Under the pieces are notes generated by a model that saw only the letters and a list, made by a program, of their open reading frames with translations, did not search any database and was not told the DNA's origin. The position numbers and the translations under genes were made by a program. From assembly GCA_033064195.1 (NCBI GenBank), contig JARBJD010000059.1:247879-311878 (forward strand): a stretch of 64,000 nt of DNA, read 5' to 3'. Source of the stretch: Blattamonas nauphoetae. Taxonomy: Eukaryota > Preaxostyla > Oxymonadida. Below, piece by piece: positions 1 to 9,729 of the stretch. The first letter of the stretch is position 1. Every line of letters starts with the position of its first letter.

Positions 1-1
1 G

Positions 2-2260
2 ATCGTCAAATACATCATCCGAATGATTGTTTCGTCAGGTGGGCGGATTTCCGGTGCCCTTTCCCAATCAGCAACGCATTCTGGGCAGTCGTTCCGCCAG
101 TTCCTTGGAACCTTCTCACTCAACTTTCTTGTCGTTATTTTCCTGACTGTCCTGATGCCCAATCAAGCGTATGTGGATGGGAAGCGGATCCAACACTTTA
201 CAGGCTCCTACTTCCTCTCCTTCCATTGGTACGAGCAGACCGTGTCCACCATCTATATGAACATCATTCTCGACTCTGTTCTTGATTTTGTCTTCGAATT
301 GCTGCACCCTGTCGATCGCCTTCTCAATTTTCCGACCTGGTTTGCCGCAGATAAGAAAGATCAACCCGAACTTAACTTCTCCCGAACACCATCGCCTTGG
401 CCCGTCGCTGAGCGTATGAGTTCCCTGATGTATCTTTTCATGATCGGCTGCATATTCTCCCACATCATGCCGCTCGCCATCCCCACCCTCGCCGTCTTCT
501 TCTTCCTCCAGTATTGGGTCGACAAGACGGCCATACTCCGCTGGTATCGCGACCCTCCCCCGCTTTCCCTGGACATGCTGAAGAACTTTGTGCGAGTGAT
601 CGAAGTCGGGATTTTCTTCCGGTTAGTTCTCGTGCCAACGCTTGATTTCGCAATGTTGGCGCAAGACAAGGATAAAGTCAACACGACAGGCTTTGTTTCA
701 GCAATCATCACAACAGCCTTCACTGTGGTTGTGTTTGTGTATTACATCATCCGTCGGATGTGTCGCACGACCTCCCAAAAGGGCAGAGACTACAAACACA
801 AGAAACTGATCGAATACAAACGAATGCACGACGATGGCGTGACCTTCGATCAGCTGCAAGAGCGCGTTGAGCATTTCGTGGACAACCATCCACTTTACAC
901 ACACTCTGTCCATCTCCGCTCGCTCAGCGCGGAGTGTCCTCTTCTCAAAAAGTACAGCATCACCACGGGCACCCCAGCGGGACACCCGAACGAGGCACTC
1001 AACCTTTCACAACCCATCTCGGATTTGGCGTCAGCGAACACTGAGACGTTCAACAGAAACAGCGCGACGTTGCTTGATCTTCTGCCGTACGAGACAGTGA
1101 GAGGAATGCTGCTCTCGTTCCTCGTGCAGTTCATTCCGAAAGAGACGAACGATGCTGAACTCAGCGCGAACCCTCCACTCGAGAACGGGAACCAATATTA
1201 TTCATTCTGGTGTCATTCGATGCCGTATTTCCGAAGAAAGGAGAAGAAACGGAAGAATCTTTTTTTGGACGAAAACGAGATGAAGCAGCTCGGAACAGAC
1301 ATCAAAATTGATGGAGAGGAGCTGCGATTGGTCGATTTGGACTCGTTCTCGAATTCTCGTGTCAGTTCAGCGAGCGAGCTGAAGGAGGCTGAGATGAGGA
1401 GACGGAGTTCTGTCACCAGTCTGGGCAGCACAGACGACCTTTTGGAGAGGAACGAAGAGGAGGACGAGGCAGAAACGCCGAAGAAGGAGAAGAAGGGAAA
1501 GAAGAAGCCCAAAGCGGAAGAAGAGGAAGAGATGGAAAGCGAGGACTCTGAACACAAACGACAGAAAGCGTCCAAACCAGAGAAGAAGGGAAAGAAGAAG
1601 AAGAAGGGCGAGAAAGAGAAGAACAAGAAGAAAGACCAGCCTCGACAGACACGCCCCAAGAAGGGCACATTTGGGAAAGTCGAGAAAGGGAAGAAGCAGA
1701 AAGGGAAGAAGCCAGCCAACAAACGCACACCCGATTCTGATTCCTCTGATGCTGACTCCAACGCCGAAAGCGTGTTTGGCGACGATTCGAGTCGATACTC
1801 CGAATCATCCGCGTCGGACGAAGAGACACAAGCAAACGACTACGCCAAACTGAAACTAGCTGGCGGAATGGCTGATGAGCGAGAGTTTGAAGATGTGGAG
1901 AACAACGAGATCGCACGGCGAGCGGCGGAGGTGCTGGCAGTGAAAGTGGCGCAGAGGGAGGAGTTCTACGACGAGGATTGTGCCGAGCTGGTCGAAAAGG
2001 AGAAGGCAAAGGGAGTCCAGCTCATCAAGGACGCTCAGCAGGTCCGAAATCGAATGCAATACCTTCGCAAGCAGCAGGAATTGAAGGAGCAGAGGAAGCG
2101 ACGCAAGTGGATGCTGAAAAGACGGCAGACGAGGAAGAAGAGCGAGAAGATGCTGCGATCGGTGCTTGTGTACATTTCGGGTGAGCTGAGGAAGGAGCAG
2201 GACAAACTGCCGGCGGATGCTGACAGCGACGACGAGGCAGAAACGGAAGATTACATGTGA
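2..2260 (+). CDS. OSCA/TMEM63 (CSC1)-like membrane protein, 5' partial
   Basis: The frame is open to the left edge, so the N-terminus lies outside the window; it ends in TGA. Numbering from the Met at nt 23, hydrophobic segments lie near residues 28-46, 75-95, 133-165, 186-213 and 223-244. A YWVDK motif at 164-168 follows a hydrophobic, proline-containing stretch and is followed by ILRWYRDPPP. That arrangement is typical of the last membrane helices of CSC1/OSCA/TMEM63 (DUF221) mechanosensitive cation channels, especially in protists. After residue 250 the protein is cytosolic-looking. Residues 470-570 are almost entirely Lys/Glu/Ser, and the end is an Arg/Lys/Glu coiled-coil-like helix. A TMC or anoctamin relationship is the alternative. 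Family assignment rests on motif recall only. Confidence 0.55.
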   Translation: MVKYIIRMIVSSGGRISGALSQSATHSGQSFRQFLGTFSLNFLVVIFLTVLMPNQAYVDGKRIQHFTGSYFLSFHWYEQTVSTIYMNIILDSVLDFVFELLHPVDRLLNFPTWFAADKKDQPELNFSRTPSPWPVAERMSSLMYLFMIGCIFSHIMPLAIPTLAVFFFLQYWVDKTAILRWYRDPPPLSLDMLKNFVRVIEVGIFFRLVLVPTLDFAMLAQDKDKVNTTGFVSAIITTAFTVVVFVYYIIRRMCRTTSQKGRDYKHKKLIEYKRMHDDGVTFDQLQERVEHFVDNHPLYTHSVHLRSLSAECPLLKKYSITTGTPAGHPNEALNLSQPISDLASANTETFNRNSATLLDLLPYETVRGMLLSFLVQFIPKETNDAELSANPPLENGNQYYSFWCHSMPYFRRKEKKRKNLFLDENEMKQLGTDIKIDGEELRLVDLDSFSNSRVSSASELKEAEMRRRSSVTSLGSTDDLLERNEEEDEAETPKKEKKGKKKPKAEEEEEMESEDSEHKRQKASKPEKKGKKKKKGEKEKNKKKDQPRQTRPKKGTFGKVEKGKKQKGKKPANKRTPDSDSSDADSNAESVFGDDSSRYSESSASDEETQANDYAKLKLAGGMADEREFEDVENNEIARRAAEVLAVKVAQREEFYDEDCAELVEKEKAKGVQLIKDAQQVRNRMQYLRKQQELKEQRKRRKWMLKRRQTRKKSEKMLRSVLVYISGELRKEQDKLPADADSDDEAETEDYM

Positions 2261-2630
2261 GGCGTCTCTTGTGGTTATTTTTATTCTTTTGGATCTTTCT
2301 TTGGAGAAGAACGAAATGGATGATAGGAATGGTTTCTTTTTATTGCATCTTTCGTTCAAGCATATCATATTTTATGTTGGAAGCTCACCGATACATCAAA
2401 ACGGAACACACAATCAAGACATTTTGAAGAGTGGCAAAATCCGAATCTATGTCGAAAATAACTCAAAGTACTTTTTCGCCTCACATAAAATCAAGATTTA
2501 TCACTCTTTTTCCTAAATTCAAAGTCTCAGGTGTCCTCAGGAGTGCCACGGTTCCATGTGGACAAATCATAAAAAATCTGCCAGATCGAAGGAATCTGGC
2601 ATTTGAACTGTTCGTTTCATGACTCTCATT
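2261..2630. other. 3' flank of the channel gene, no gene seen
   Basis: AT-rich sequence with stops in all frames. Nothing recognisable is visible before the inverted-repeat arm begins at about 2631. Confidence 0.5.
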
Positions 2631-4600
2631 GGCATGTTAATTGGATTGGACGTTGCCAATGTTGGACTGGACAATCGACCTCTATTGGACATTCATTTTT
2701 AGACTTGCTTCTCTCATCCTCAATTCACTCATTCAATCATTTTCACAAAGAAATGACAATAATCACTTAAGAAATAGCGAAATGGAGATAATTTGATCAT
2801 ATTTAGCCAAGTGTGAATCTCGACTTGATCCACCCACATTGGACGTCATTGGACGTGACTGGACATTTCGCTGAATTTTTTTTTCTGAAGTCTACACAAT
2901 TAGTGCATCCCGTTTATTGAGGTTTTGACGAGTCGGCAAAATTGGACAGTCCAATGGACTGTCCAGTCCTGGACTGTCCAATCGACACCTATTAAGGGAT
3001 TGAGTTACATCCTCATCTCAATTACGGTTTGATGTTCACATGTCTCTCTCACTTTTTTTTGAATACTAGGCGACTTCGTCTCGGTTTTGAAATACCGTGG
3101 GGTCATAAATCGCGACGCAAAGTCAACAGATCTAGAATTCATTCATTCTTCCCCAGACACAACATCTCTCACCCCACGATTGATATCACCATCGAATCTC
3201 TATGCTTGAACTCAAATGTATGAATTTCTCATTCTAAATTCTTCTTTTATTCCTTTCTGTTCCAGCCTTCGTTTCGCATCCTTTCCTCAAAGTTCTGCCT
3301 CGATGATACGTGACTTTTCACTGGTGAGATCAACTTACTTGAGTTTCTTCAATTTATGATGTGGAATCCGATATTCTCTGTATTCAGGTCGCTTCTGCGG
3401 CTATGTCAATCGTTTGGATGATCTGTGTGATCATTTATATCTTCCCTGTTGTCTTAATCAATGTTTGTTTGCTTCTTCTGCTCATTCTTTCAATTCTTCT
3501 CTTCTCATAGCAACTGAGATTCATTGCATGATGACTCCTCACAATGTGGGGGAATGAGTTCTTTTCATTGGAATATGAATCTCTACTGCTCGTATGCACA
3601 GATTCATCCTCTACAGTATGTTCTCTTTCATGTTTTTCCTCATCTTCCAGATATATTTGTCCAAACGCATTGGTGAGCGCTGACCTGCTCGATCACCATT
3701 GATTGTGTTCTGGACACGCCTCTGCTCCTGTTTGGAATCATCCGCATATTTCCAAAGAATTGCAGTCAAATGCAAGAATTTGTATTCTGGATACCTTGAC
3801 GGATATTCACAGCAATTGTGATGATTCTTGGTATCATGTTTAGGTCCACTCTCAACCACACCCAAGCCCTCATCTCCACAAGTATCAACGCTGTGTGTGC
3901 TCGAACCAATTCATCAGAGAAGTACCGCGTAACTGTCTTGGCGGAATCAAAAAGGCTGTCTGTGACTCATCGAACTATTTCTCCAAGGAGTTGGGTTACT
4001 GCGGCACAACTCTTCTAACTTCGGGAAACTCAGTGTCGATGATGATTCTCTTCACCTCTGTGGTTGATGGTCGGGTCAGTATGTCTTTTGAACGAGATTG
4101 TTGTTGACACCTCCGGATGTCCACATTTCTCTTGTTTGTCATTCCGCATGCCTCATTCATTTTCTTCTCTCTCATTCCAGTTCTTTCCCCGTGTTGGTTA
4201 TCTGCATCACTCCTCATTGCACATGTTACGATTGTGGCTGCCCAGCACGTCGTTCACAACAAAGATAAGAATGAATAAACTGCAGCGGCGTTTTTATATT
4301 CATGGGAGGAAAGGAACATATCGGCCCAACTAACAAGATATCAGCAAGAATACGAGATCTCACATCAACAGTACAGATCCTCGCAAAGTTGTAAACTGAA
4401 ATATCTTTTTCTTTCAATTGGTTTTATTTGGGGTGCATTTTATGTACACAACGACAAATCGTTCATTTAACAATCCCTGCGGAGAAAATATGTTCGGAGC
4501 CAAATAACCAATATCATGGGTCAGATCTCTCATCGCCCAAATAGGAGACTGGACATTGGACTGGACAATCCCACCTCGACTGGACACAGCTTAACAGGCC
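2631..4600. repeat. Left arm of a 1.95-kb inverted repeat
   Basis: This segment reads, as reverse complement, almost base for base with 61942-63868. Matches run from the outer edge (TGGCATGTTAATTGGATTGG) to the inner edge (the motif ending in AACAGGCC near 4600). Differences are mostly single-base indels. The arm carries clusters of GGACTGTCC palindromes (2941-2982) and TTGGACTGGACAAT-type repeats at both ends (2640-2700, 4546-4580). No long ORF is present, but several well-formed splice-like signals suggest a possible multi-exon gene (see findings). Confidence 0.85.
3290..4265 (+). other. Possible small spliced gene inside the left arm
   Basis: Joining across a GTGAGATC..ATTCAG intron (about 3325-3388) gives a short reading frame starting MIRDFSLVASAA and continuing into a strongly hydrophobic segment (IVWMICVIIYIFPVVLIN). 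Further GT..AG pairs are visible (GTCAGTATG..ATTCCAG at about 4076-4180). A cysteine-containing stretch (CVCSNQFIREVPRNC) lies between. The exons cannot be joined into one convincing frame by eye, so no product is named. The same signals occur in the right arm. Confidence 0.2.
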
Positions 4601-4914
4601 AAGACTCTCAAGAGAGACAAGTCTGAGCAATCTAGTTGAATGTAGGGTTGATCGAAGCCCGAAGCAAGATCTTGCAATTGAACACGGACAATCAGTTGGT
4701 ACCGAAAAAGAATGTGAGTGATCCTGAAAGAGTGATTGTGATGCCATGCACAACGAAATACGAGTTCCATCGAGGCGAGATCAGTCGGTAATCGAACAAA
4801 CAAGATCAGAAGGAAGTGGTCCTCCCCCGACATCCACAAATCAAGCATCCTGACGGCGGCCTCATCAACAGAAGCAATCAAACCCAGTATCGCACTCTTC
4901 CCTCTCAATCTTGA

Positions 4915-7305
4915 TCAGCTGATCGATGAGTTCCTCCTCGTTCGAATACCCCATGAAGAACCGAACGCGAGGAAGTGTGTGAGGAGTGATATTGTTTGGA
5001 GAAGCTGGAAGGTGGGGATTTGGGATGAGTTTCGTTTCACGTCAGAGTTGAAGGTGTCCAGAAAAAGTCTCGCGAAACGAAGCAATTCTTCTTCCGCTTC
5101 CATCTGACGAATAGAGAAGACGAGGAAGCGAGAGAAGTCGGGCGGGAGAAATCGATTCGAGAGTGTGTTTCTGTAATTTCGTGATGAAACAAAGCGGAAG
5201 ACAGCAGAAATAATCTCTTTCGGTGTAGGTTTATTTGTGTTGGCAGATGTCGGTGAGGGGCGGAGAGAGACCAGGCGATGTGGGGTGAGAGACAACTCGA
5301 TCAAATCATTGCCTTGTCTGACGATCTCGTCGATGATTGGAATCGCGAGTGAATTCCGAGCGAGATCATGAAGGAATCGGCCAAACTCGATGATTGTGAC
5401 AGAGTGAGGGAACCCGATGGCTGAGTGGAGGAGGATGGAGGCGATGACGAAGAGGAGGGAGCGTGGTTGAGGATGGGGGTCGGATGGGGCGATGAATGGA
5501 ATGGTGATGGTGGATAGCGTGAAGGGGGAAGGAGAGGCAGCGGTTGCTTTTGAGATGATCGCAAACACGTCGAGAAGTGAGATGAGGAGAGAGATGTCTG
5601 AGGTGAGAACGAGAGACGCGAGGACAGGAAGGAATGGTGCGGCGTTGAGTGTTCTTCTCTCCAACTGAACTTCCAGCACATGCAGACATGACAAAACCAC
5701 TTCTGTTGTCTCCTGATCCACACCAACCACTTCCCCTTCCCCCACTTCTTCCCTCCTCCTCTTCACCATCTTCCCCAACACTCCCAAAAGCGCTTCTTCC
5801 ATTTCTGTGTCTGTCTCCAACGCTGTCGTCAGAAGAATCCAATACGCATTCGATGTGGATCCGTGTATCTTCTCCAGCCATCTCCAAATCGCTTCAAACA
5901 GATCGACATCTTCCGTCTTCTCCGCCAGACAAACAAGTCTTCGCGTGCTCTCATCCATCACCTTCGATGTCTCCGCTGTCCAATTTAGGTCTTGCGGAGT
6001 GGCTGTGGTGAGTGTGAGGAGGAAGTGGGGATGGTTCTCAGCCAGAACAAGCATCTCCATCGCTTCATCCACCACATCTTCCGACACAACACACAGCTGC
6101 ACAAACACACGCCACTTCTCGTCTTCCTCTGCTCTTCCCATCCTTCGACGGAGTGAATCTGTGAAATCAGACCAACGGCTGTCTTCATTCGGTCCGGTGA
6201 GACCGACCAGTCGACGAACGAGTGAGTTTGTTGAGCTGACCAGATTCGTCGAAATGGCGGACAGATTGATTGTAACAATCTCCAAAACAATCCGAGCGAG
6301 ACTACCGCGAATGTCTGGTGGTTGAGACATGTATTTCCTCATCTGATATGAGAGTACTTCCATCACTCGCTCTTTTGTCTGAATATTGACGAGTGTGAAG
6401 AGATGGAGAGCGACAGCCAGTGCTGTGGATTGAATTGCATCCCACAGTTTGCGCGATATCTGGATGTGAAAGAGAATGGAGAGTTGAGTGGGGAGAACAC
6501 GCTGGACGAGAGATTGAAGTGAGGAGAGTGTGGAATGGTGTGCGGGGTTGTTCCACATCTCTCGTTCTTCTTTTGATGGTTGGGTGAGCGACGAGAAGAG
6601 TGGTGCCTGTGGAAGACAGTGTGGAGGAGAAGCCGCACGTAGAGCGGACACAAGACAACCAAGAAGGCAGTTCAATAGTCCGCCTTCGAAACAGATTGTG
6701 GCGGCAAATGACAGGAGATGAGGATCGTTGACAATTTGGTTGATGAGGTCGCCAGAATAAGCCCCCATCGAGTTTGCTCTGATTCTGGTCTCGTCCTCTT
6801 TCTGGTCGTGAATGAGGGGCCAGTCAGGTGGAAGAGAGGTGATGGGAGGAGTGTGGTGGAGAAGGGCGATTGTTTGGGAGACAGGCAGTTGGAAGAGAGA
6901 CGAGGCGAGAGTGATGGCTTCTGTCGAAAGGTCATCGTCGGTGCTCGCTGTGCACAGAATCAATAAAACGAGGAATGAGCGGAATTTGGGTGATTCATCT
7001 TGTTTTGGTGAGTCTTGAGTGATTGTCGTTGATAGTGTGCCTAAAATGGTTTTCAGAACAGGTGTGTCTCGACCAAAGCTCAGACACCGAGGCTGGTCTG
7101 GATCGTCGGAGAGAACACGCAGTGTGTGGCAGACATACTCCAAAATCCTTCTTTCAACTTGCATCTCTGATCCATCAGAGAGAAAAGAGAGACAGCTGGG
7201 ATGGTTCTCGATCAGTCGAAACAGAATCGAGATGGAGATTTTGCATGGTTCTTGGTGAATTGTGGTTGCGATGAATAATTGAACGTGTTCTGGACAGGCC
7301 CACAT
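4915..7305 (-). CDS. Helical-repeat (ARM/HEAT-like) protein, C-terminal part
   Basis: An uninterrupted 796-codon frame made of short amphipathic leucine-rich helices, as expected for an armadillo/HEAT-type solenoid; no catalytic motif is visible. The first in-frame ATG is at 7305, but the frame stays open upstream to about 7480 with coding-like residues, so the true protein begins earlier and joins the fragment at 7674-8534. Coding resemblance changes frame near the 3' end: the other frame (MGYSNEEELIDQLIKIERE, ending FDCFC at 4864) looks more protein-like than the last residues of this frame. The in-frame sequence after the TGA at 4915 also stays open to 4591. Assembly indels or decay are both possible. 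Function unknown. Confidence 0.55.
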   Translation of the reverse strand: MWACPEHVQLFIATTIHQEPCKISISILFRLIENHPSCLSFLSDGSEMQVERRILEYVCHTLRVLSDDPDQPRCLSFGRDTPVLKTILGTLSTTITQDSPKQDESPKFRSFLVLLILCTASTDDDLSTEAITLASSLFQLPVSQTIALLHHTPPITSLPPDWPLIHDQKEDETRIRANSMGAYSGDLINQIVNDPHLLSFAATICFEGGLLNCLLGCLVSALRAASPPHCLPQAPLFSSLTQPSKEEREMWNNPAHHSTLSSLQSLVQRVLPTQLSILFHIQISRKLWDAIQSTALAVALHLFTLVNIQTKERVMEVLSYQMRKYMSQPPDIRGSLARIVLEIVTINLSAISTNLVSSTNSLVRRLVGLTGPNEDSRWSDFTDSLRRRMGRAEEDEKWRVFVQLCVVSEDVVDEAMEMLVLAENHPHFLLTLTTATPQDLNWTAETSKVMDESTRRLVCLAEKTEDVDLFEAIWRWLEKIHGSTSNAYWILLTTALETDTEMEEALLGVLGKMVKRRREEVGEGEVVGVDQETTEVVLSCLHVLEVQLERRTLNAAPFLPVLASLVLTSDISLLISLLDVFAIISKATAASPSPFTLSTITIPFIAPSDPHPQPRSLLFVIASILLHSAIGFPHSVTIIEFGRFLHDLARNSLAIPIIDEIVRQGNDLIELSLTPHRLVSLRPSPTSANTNKPTPKEIISAVFRFVSSRNYRNTLSNRFLPPDFSRFLVFSIRQMEAEEELLRFARLFLDTFNSDVKRNSSQIPTFQLLQTISLLTHFLAFGSSWGIRTRRNSSIS

Positions 7306-7673
7306 TGTCTTGACGAGAAGTTGAGGCGGGGGATTTGTGAATGGGGCGAGAAGAGCTGAAGAATATTGAGAAAGGTCGTGGTTGTGGGTGGAAAAGATAG
7401 AAAGCAGTTGAATCAGAATTGATGTGTCAAGAAATCGGGTGATCAGGTCAGGATGAGCTGAGAGAGATAAAAAGGGAGATTGAGGAGAAAAAGAATGAAG
7501 TGGAGAAGATTCTCAAGAATCAAGCGAATTATGAACACAAACTTCGAAGAAACCGAGAAATGTGTCCGAGAAGCTGGCAGATTTGGGAATAATCGAGTGA
7601 AATGAGGATTTTGTTTGCGATATCCTCAATTCGTTCAATCGGGTCCTTAAGAGATGAAGAAGACGAACACGTG

Positions 7674-8534
7674 TCACACAGTCTTTTGAAGAGTGTTTGA
7701 GAGGAACATCAAAAGATTGGAGAATTGGACCTTGTGTAAAATGATGGAAGAAGAAGTTGTCGCGATCTCATCAGAAGAGTTCGGGATTGCAGTGAAGAGA
7801 TGATCAAGTACTCGTGAAGAAAGACCCATCACAGCACAAGCAAGTGACTCGCGTCCAAGAATCGCAAGCGAAAGAGCGCAGATTTCTTGCTCGTCATCGG
7901 GAGATGAGTCTTCCACAGACCAGTTGGGAACACACACAGTGTCAATAAATGTGATAAACAGGTCAGAAAGCGACTCGTCCATCACAATCGGGTAGAACGA
8001 AGAACATTTTCCCAGGAAGCGAAGAATATCGAGATTGGAAGGGTTGTCCAGCGAAAGACGGAGCAAAGAAGCAACAAGTCCGGATGAGTGGACCAAAGAA
8101 TGCCGATCATCATCAGACAAATCTGGACGAAGGACAGGAATGAAGAAACCACTCTGCGACACAACGGTTTGTAAAAAAGGATAATCAAGCACAAAATATC
8201 ACAGACCGAGAGACTTCGAGGAATAAAAGCCGATCCGAGAGCAGAGAACAGTTGAGATCGTTCTTCAGGAGAGACGTGATTGATGTGGCCTGTTTGACAT
8301 GAAAGTCGGTGAGAGAAAGGAACAAAACAAACGATCAAATAACGATTGGAGACGGAAGGTATCCGTTTCGGATGGAATATCATGAAGTGATTGATAAGAT
8401 GAGATGAGCGTCAGAAGTGTCTCGAATGGGTTGTCTGCCATCGCTGGGACAGACAACGACATGGTTTGGTTGGAAACATCCACATTGCTAAGATCAGAAC
8501 TATTTAAGTGGAGTGTTGAGTCAATAAAACACAT
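7674..8534 (-). pseudogene. Helical-repeat protein, N-terminal part with two frame breaks
   Basis: This is probably the 5' part of the gene continued at 4915-7305. It starts with ATG at 8534 or, more likely, at the internal ATG giving MADNPFETLLTLISSYQS. That frame stops at 8265 (PHQSRLS then TGA). Coding resemblance continues in a second frame (EERSQLFSALGSAFIPRSLSV) and then in a third, open from 8192 to 7674 (YPFLQTVVSQSGFFIPVLRP). Each switch needs one base, so these are single-nucleotide frameshifts rather than introns: there is no room for GT..AG. Either the copy is decaying or the assembly has small indels. Low-identity coding text also fills 7306-7673. Confidence 0.5.
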
Positions 8535-9729
8535 CAGGCTTCCAGAGTGGTGATCACACCCATTAGGCTAACGATCCTACATGGTTCTGAAGAATAGAGT
8601 GGAGTATCAGAGTAGTTTGAACACACCCAGTTCTATCTGGTTAAATGATTCACCGAAATCACGTTAAACTGTCTACACATTGCCAGAATCACATTCTCAG
8701 TTGGGTGAAGCGTTTTCACAAAACATCGGTTCGGTGAATCAAGAAAAAGTGAGGAAAAATCATGAACAGTTGTTCTGATGTGATCTGCGACAAGTAATGA
8801 TGAGGTGAAAGCGAAACGACCAGAAATGAGAGATGAGTGCAGAAAGTGCAACAAAAGCACAGAACCAGTCTTTCCTGATGGAAAGAATGATTGAACAAGA
8901 AAAACAGAAACAGCGGGTATCAAAATGGCAAAGAAAACTATGAAAAAGGATGACGGAATGGTGTGTGAGAAATCCTGTCCAGTTCAACCAGACAGCGATC
9001 AGAAACGAAGACAAAAAAAAGAACAATGTTGATGTGAGAAGTGGGTGATATGGTGCGGAGAGATGATGTGGGAAGTGTTTGTCAGAGCAACTGGCTGAGA
9101 GGAAGAAGATACTGCGTTGAAAATGAAGAGACAGGCTGAAACATGTGGTTGATGGTCATGCAATGAAAACGACGAAAGTGCGATCGTGTCGAATCAGTGT
9201 GAGAATAACGACATTTCGGTGTGTCCAGTGTGCAATGGAAAGAAGAAATGAAGAGAGGACACGCGAGAAGGAAGACGAGCGGACTTGGGAGAAGGAAGAG
9301 ACAGAAAAGACGTCTCAGAAGTGATCCGAATCTGGATCGCACAAAACTGGTGATGGACAGGGATGTGTTCATATTTGGTGTCAGAGGAGGGTTGAACCAT
9401 CATACACAAACAGAAGCGAGATAATGAAGAGTGATGTTGTGATGACAACGAAGAGTGACGAGAGAAGAAGGAGTGATGACGAAAAGTGGAGAAGCAAGAA
9501 GAGTGGAATTGGGAGAATGATTATGTTTGAATCGGAATAACAAAAAGAATTTGAAGACGCTAAGGGTTCATATTGGTTTTGGGGTCAGAGAAAACAAGAT
9601 CTGACATGCATACACAGAAAAGAGAATGAAGAATGATGTTGTGATGGAAAGGAACGATGAAAGTACGAGAAGAAAGATAGACGGAAGTGTGATGAAAGAG
9701 CAGCAACGAGTCGAGAGAATTGAAGTCGG
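8535..9729. other. Gene-free spacer with an imperfect 200-bp duplication
   Basis: No frame of convincing composition is present on either strand; the plus strand is rich in GA and the short ORFs are Ser/His-rich shadows. Two blocks near 9364-9480 and 9566-9690 share a common series of motifs (TTTGG(T/G)GTCAGAG, CATACACA, GATGTTGTGATG) about 202 bases apart. They look like an old tandem duplication in the 3' flank of the beta-helix gene. Confidence 0.4.
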
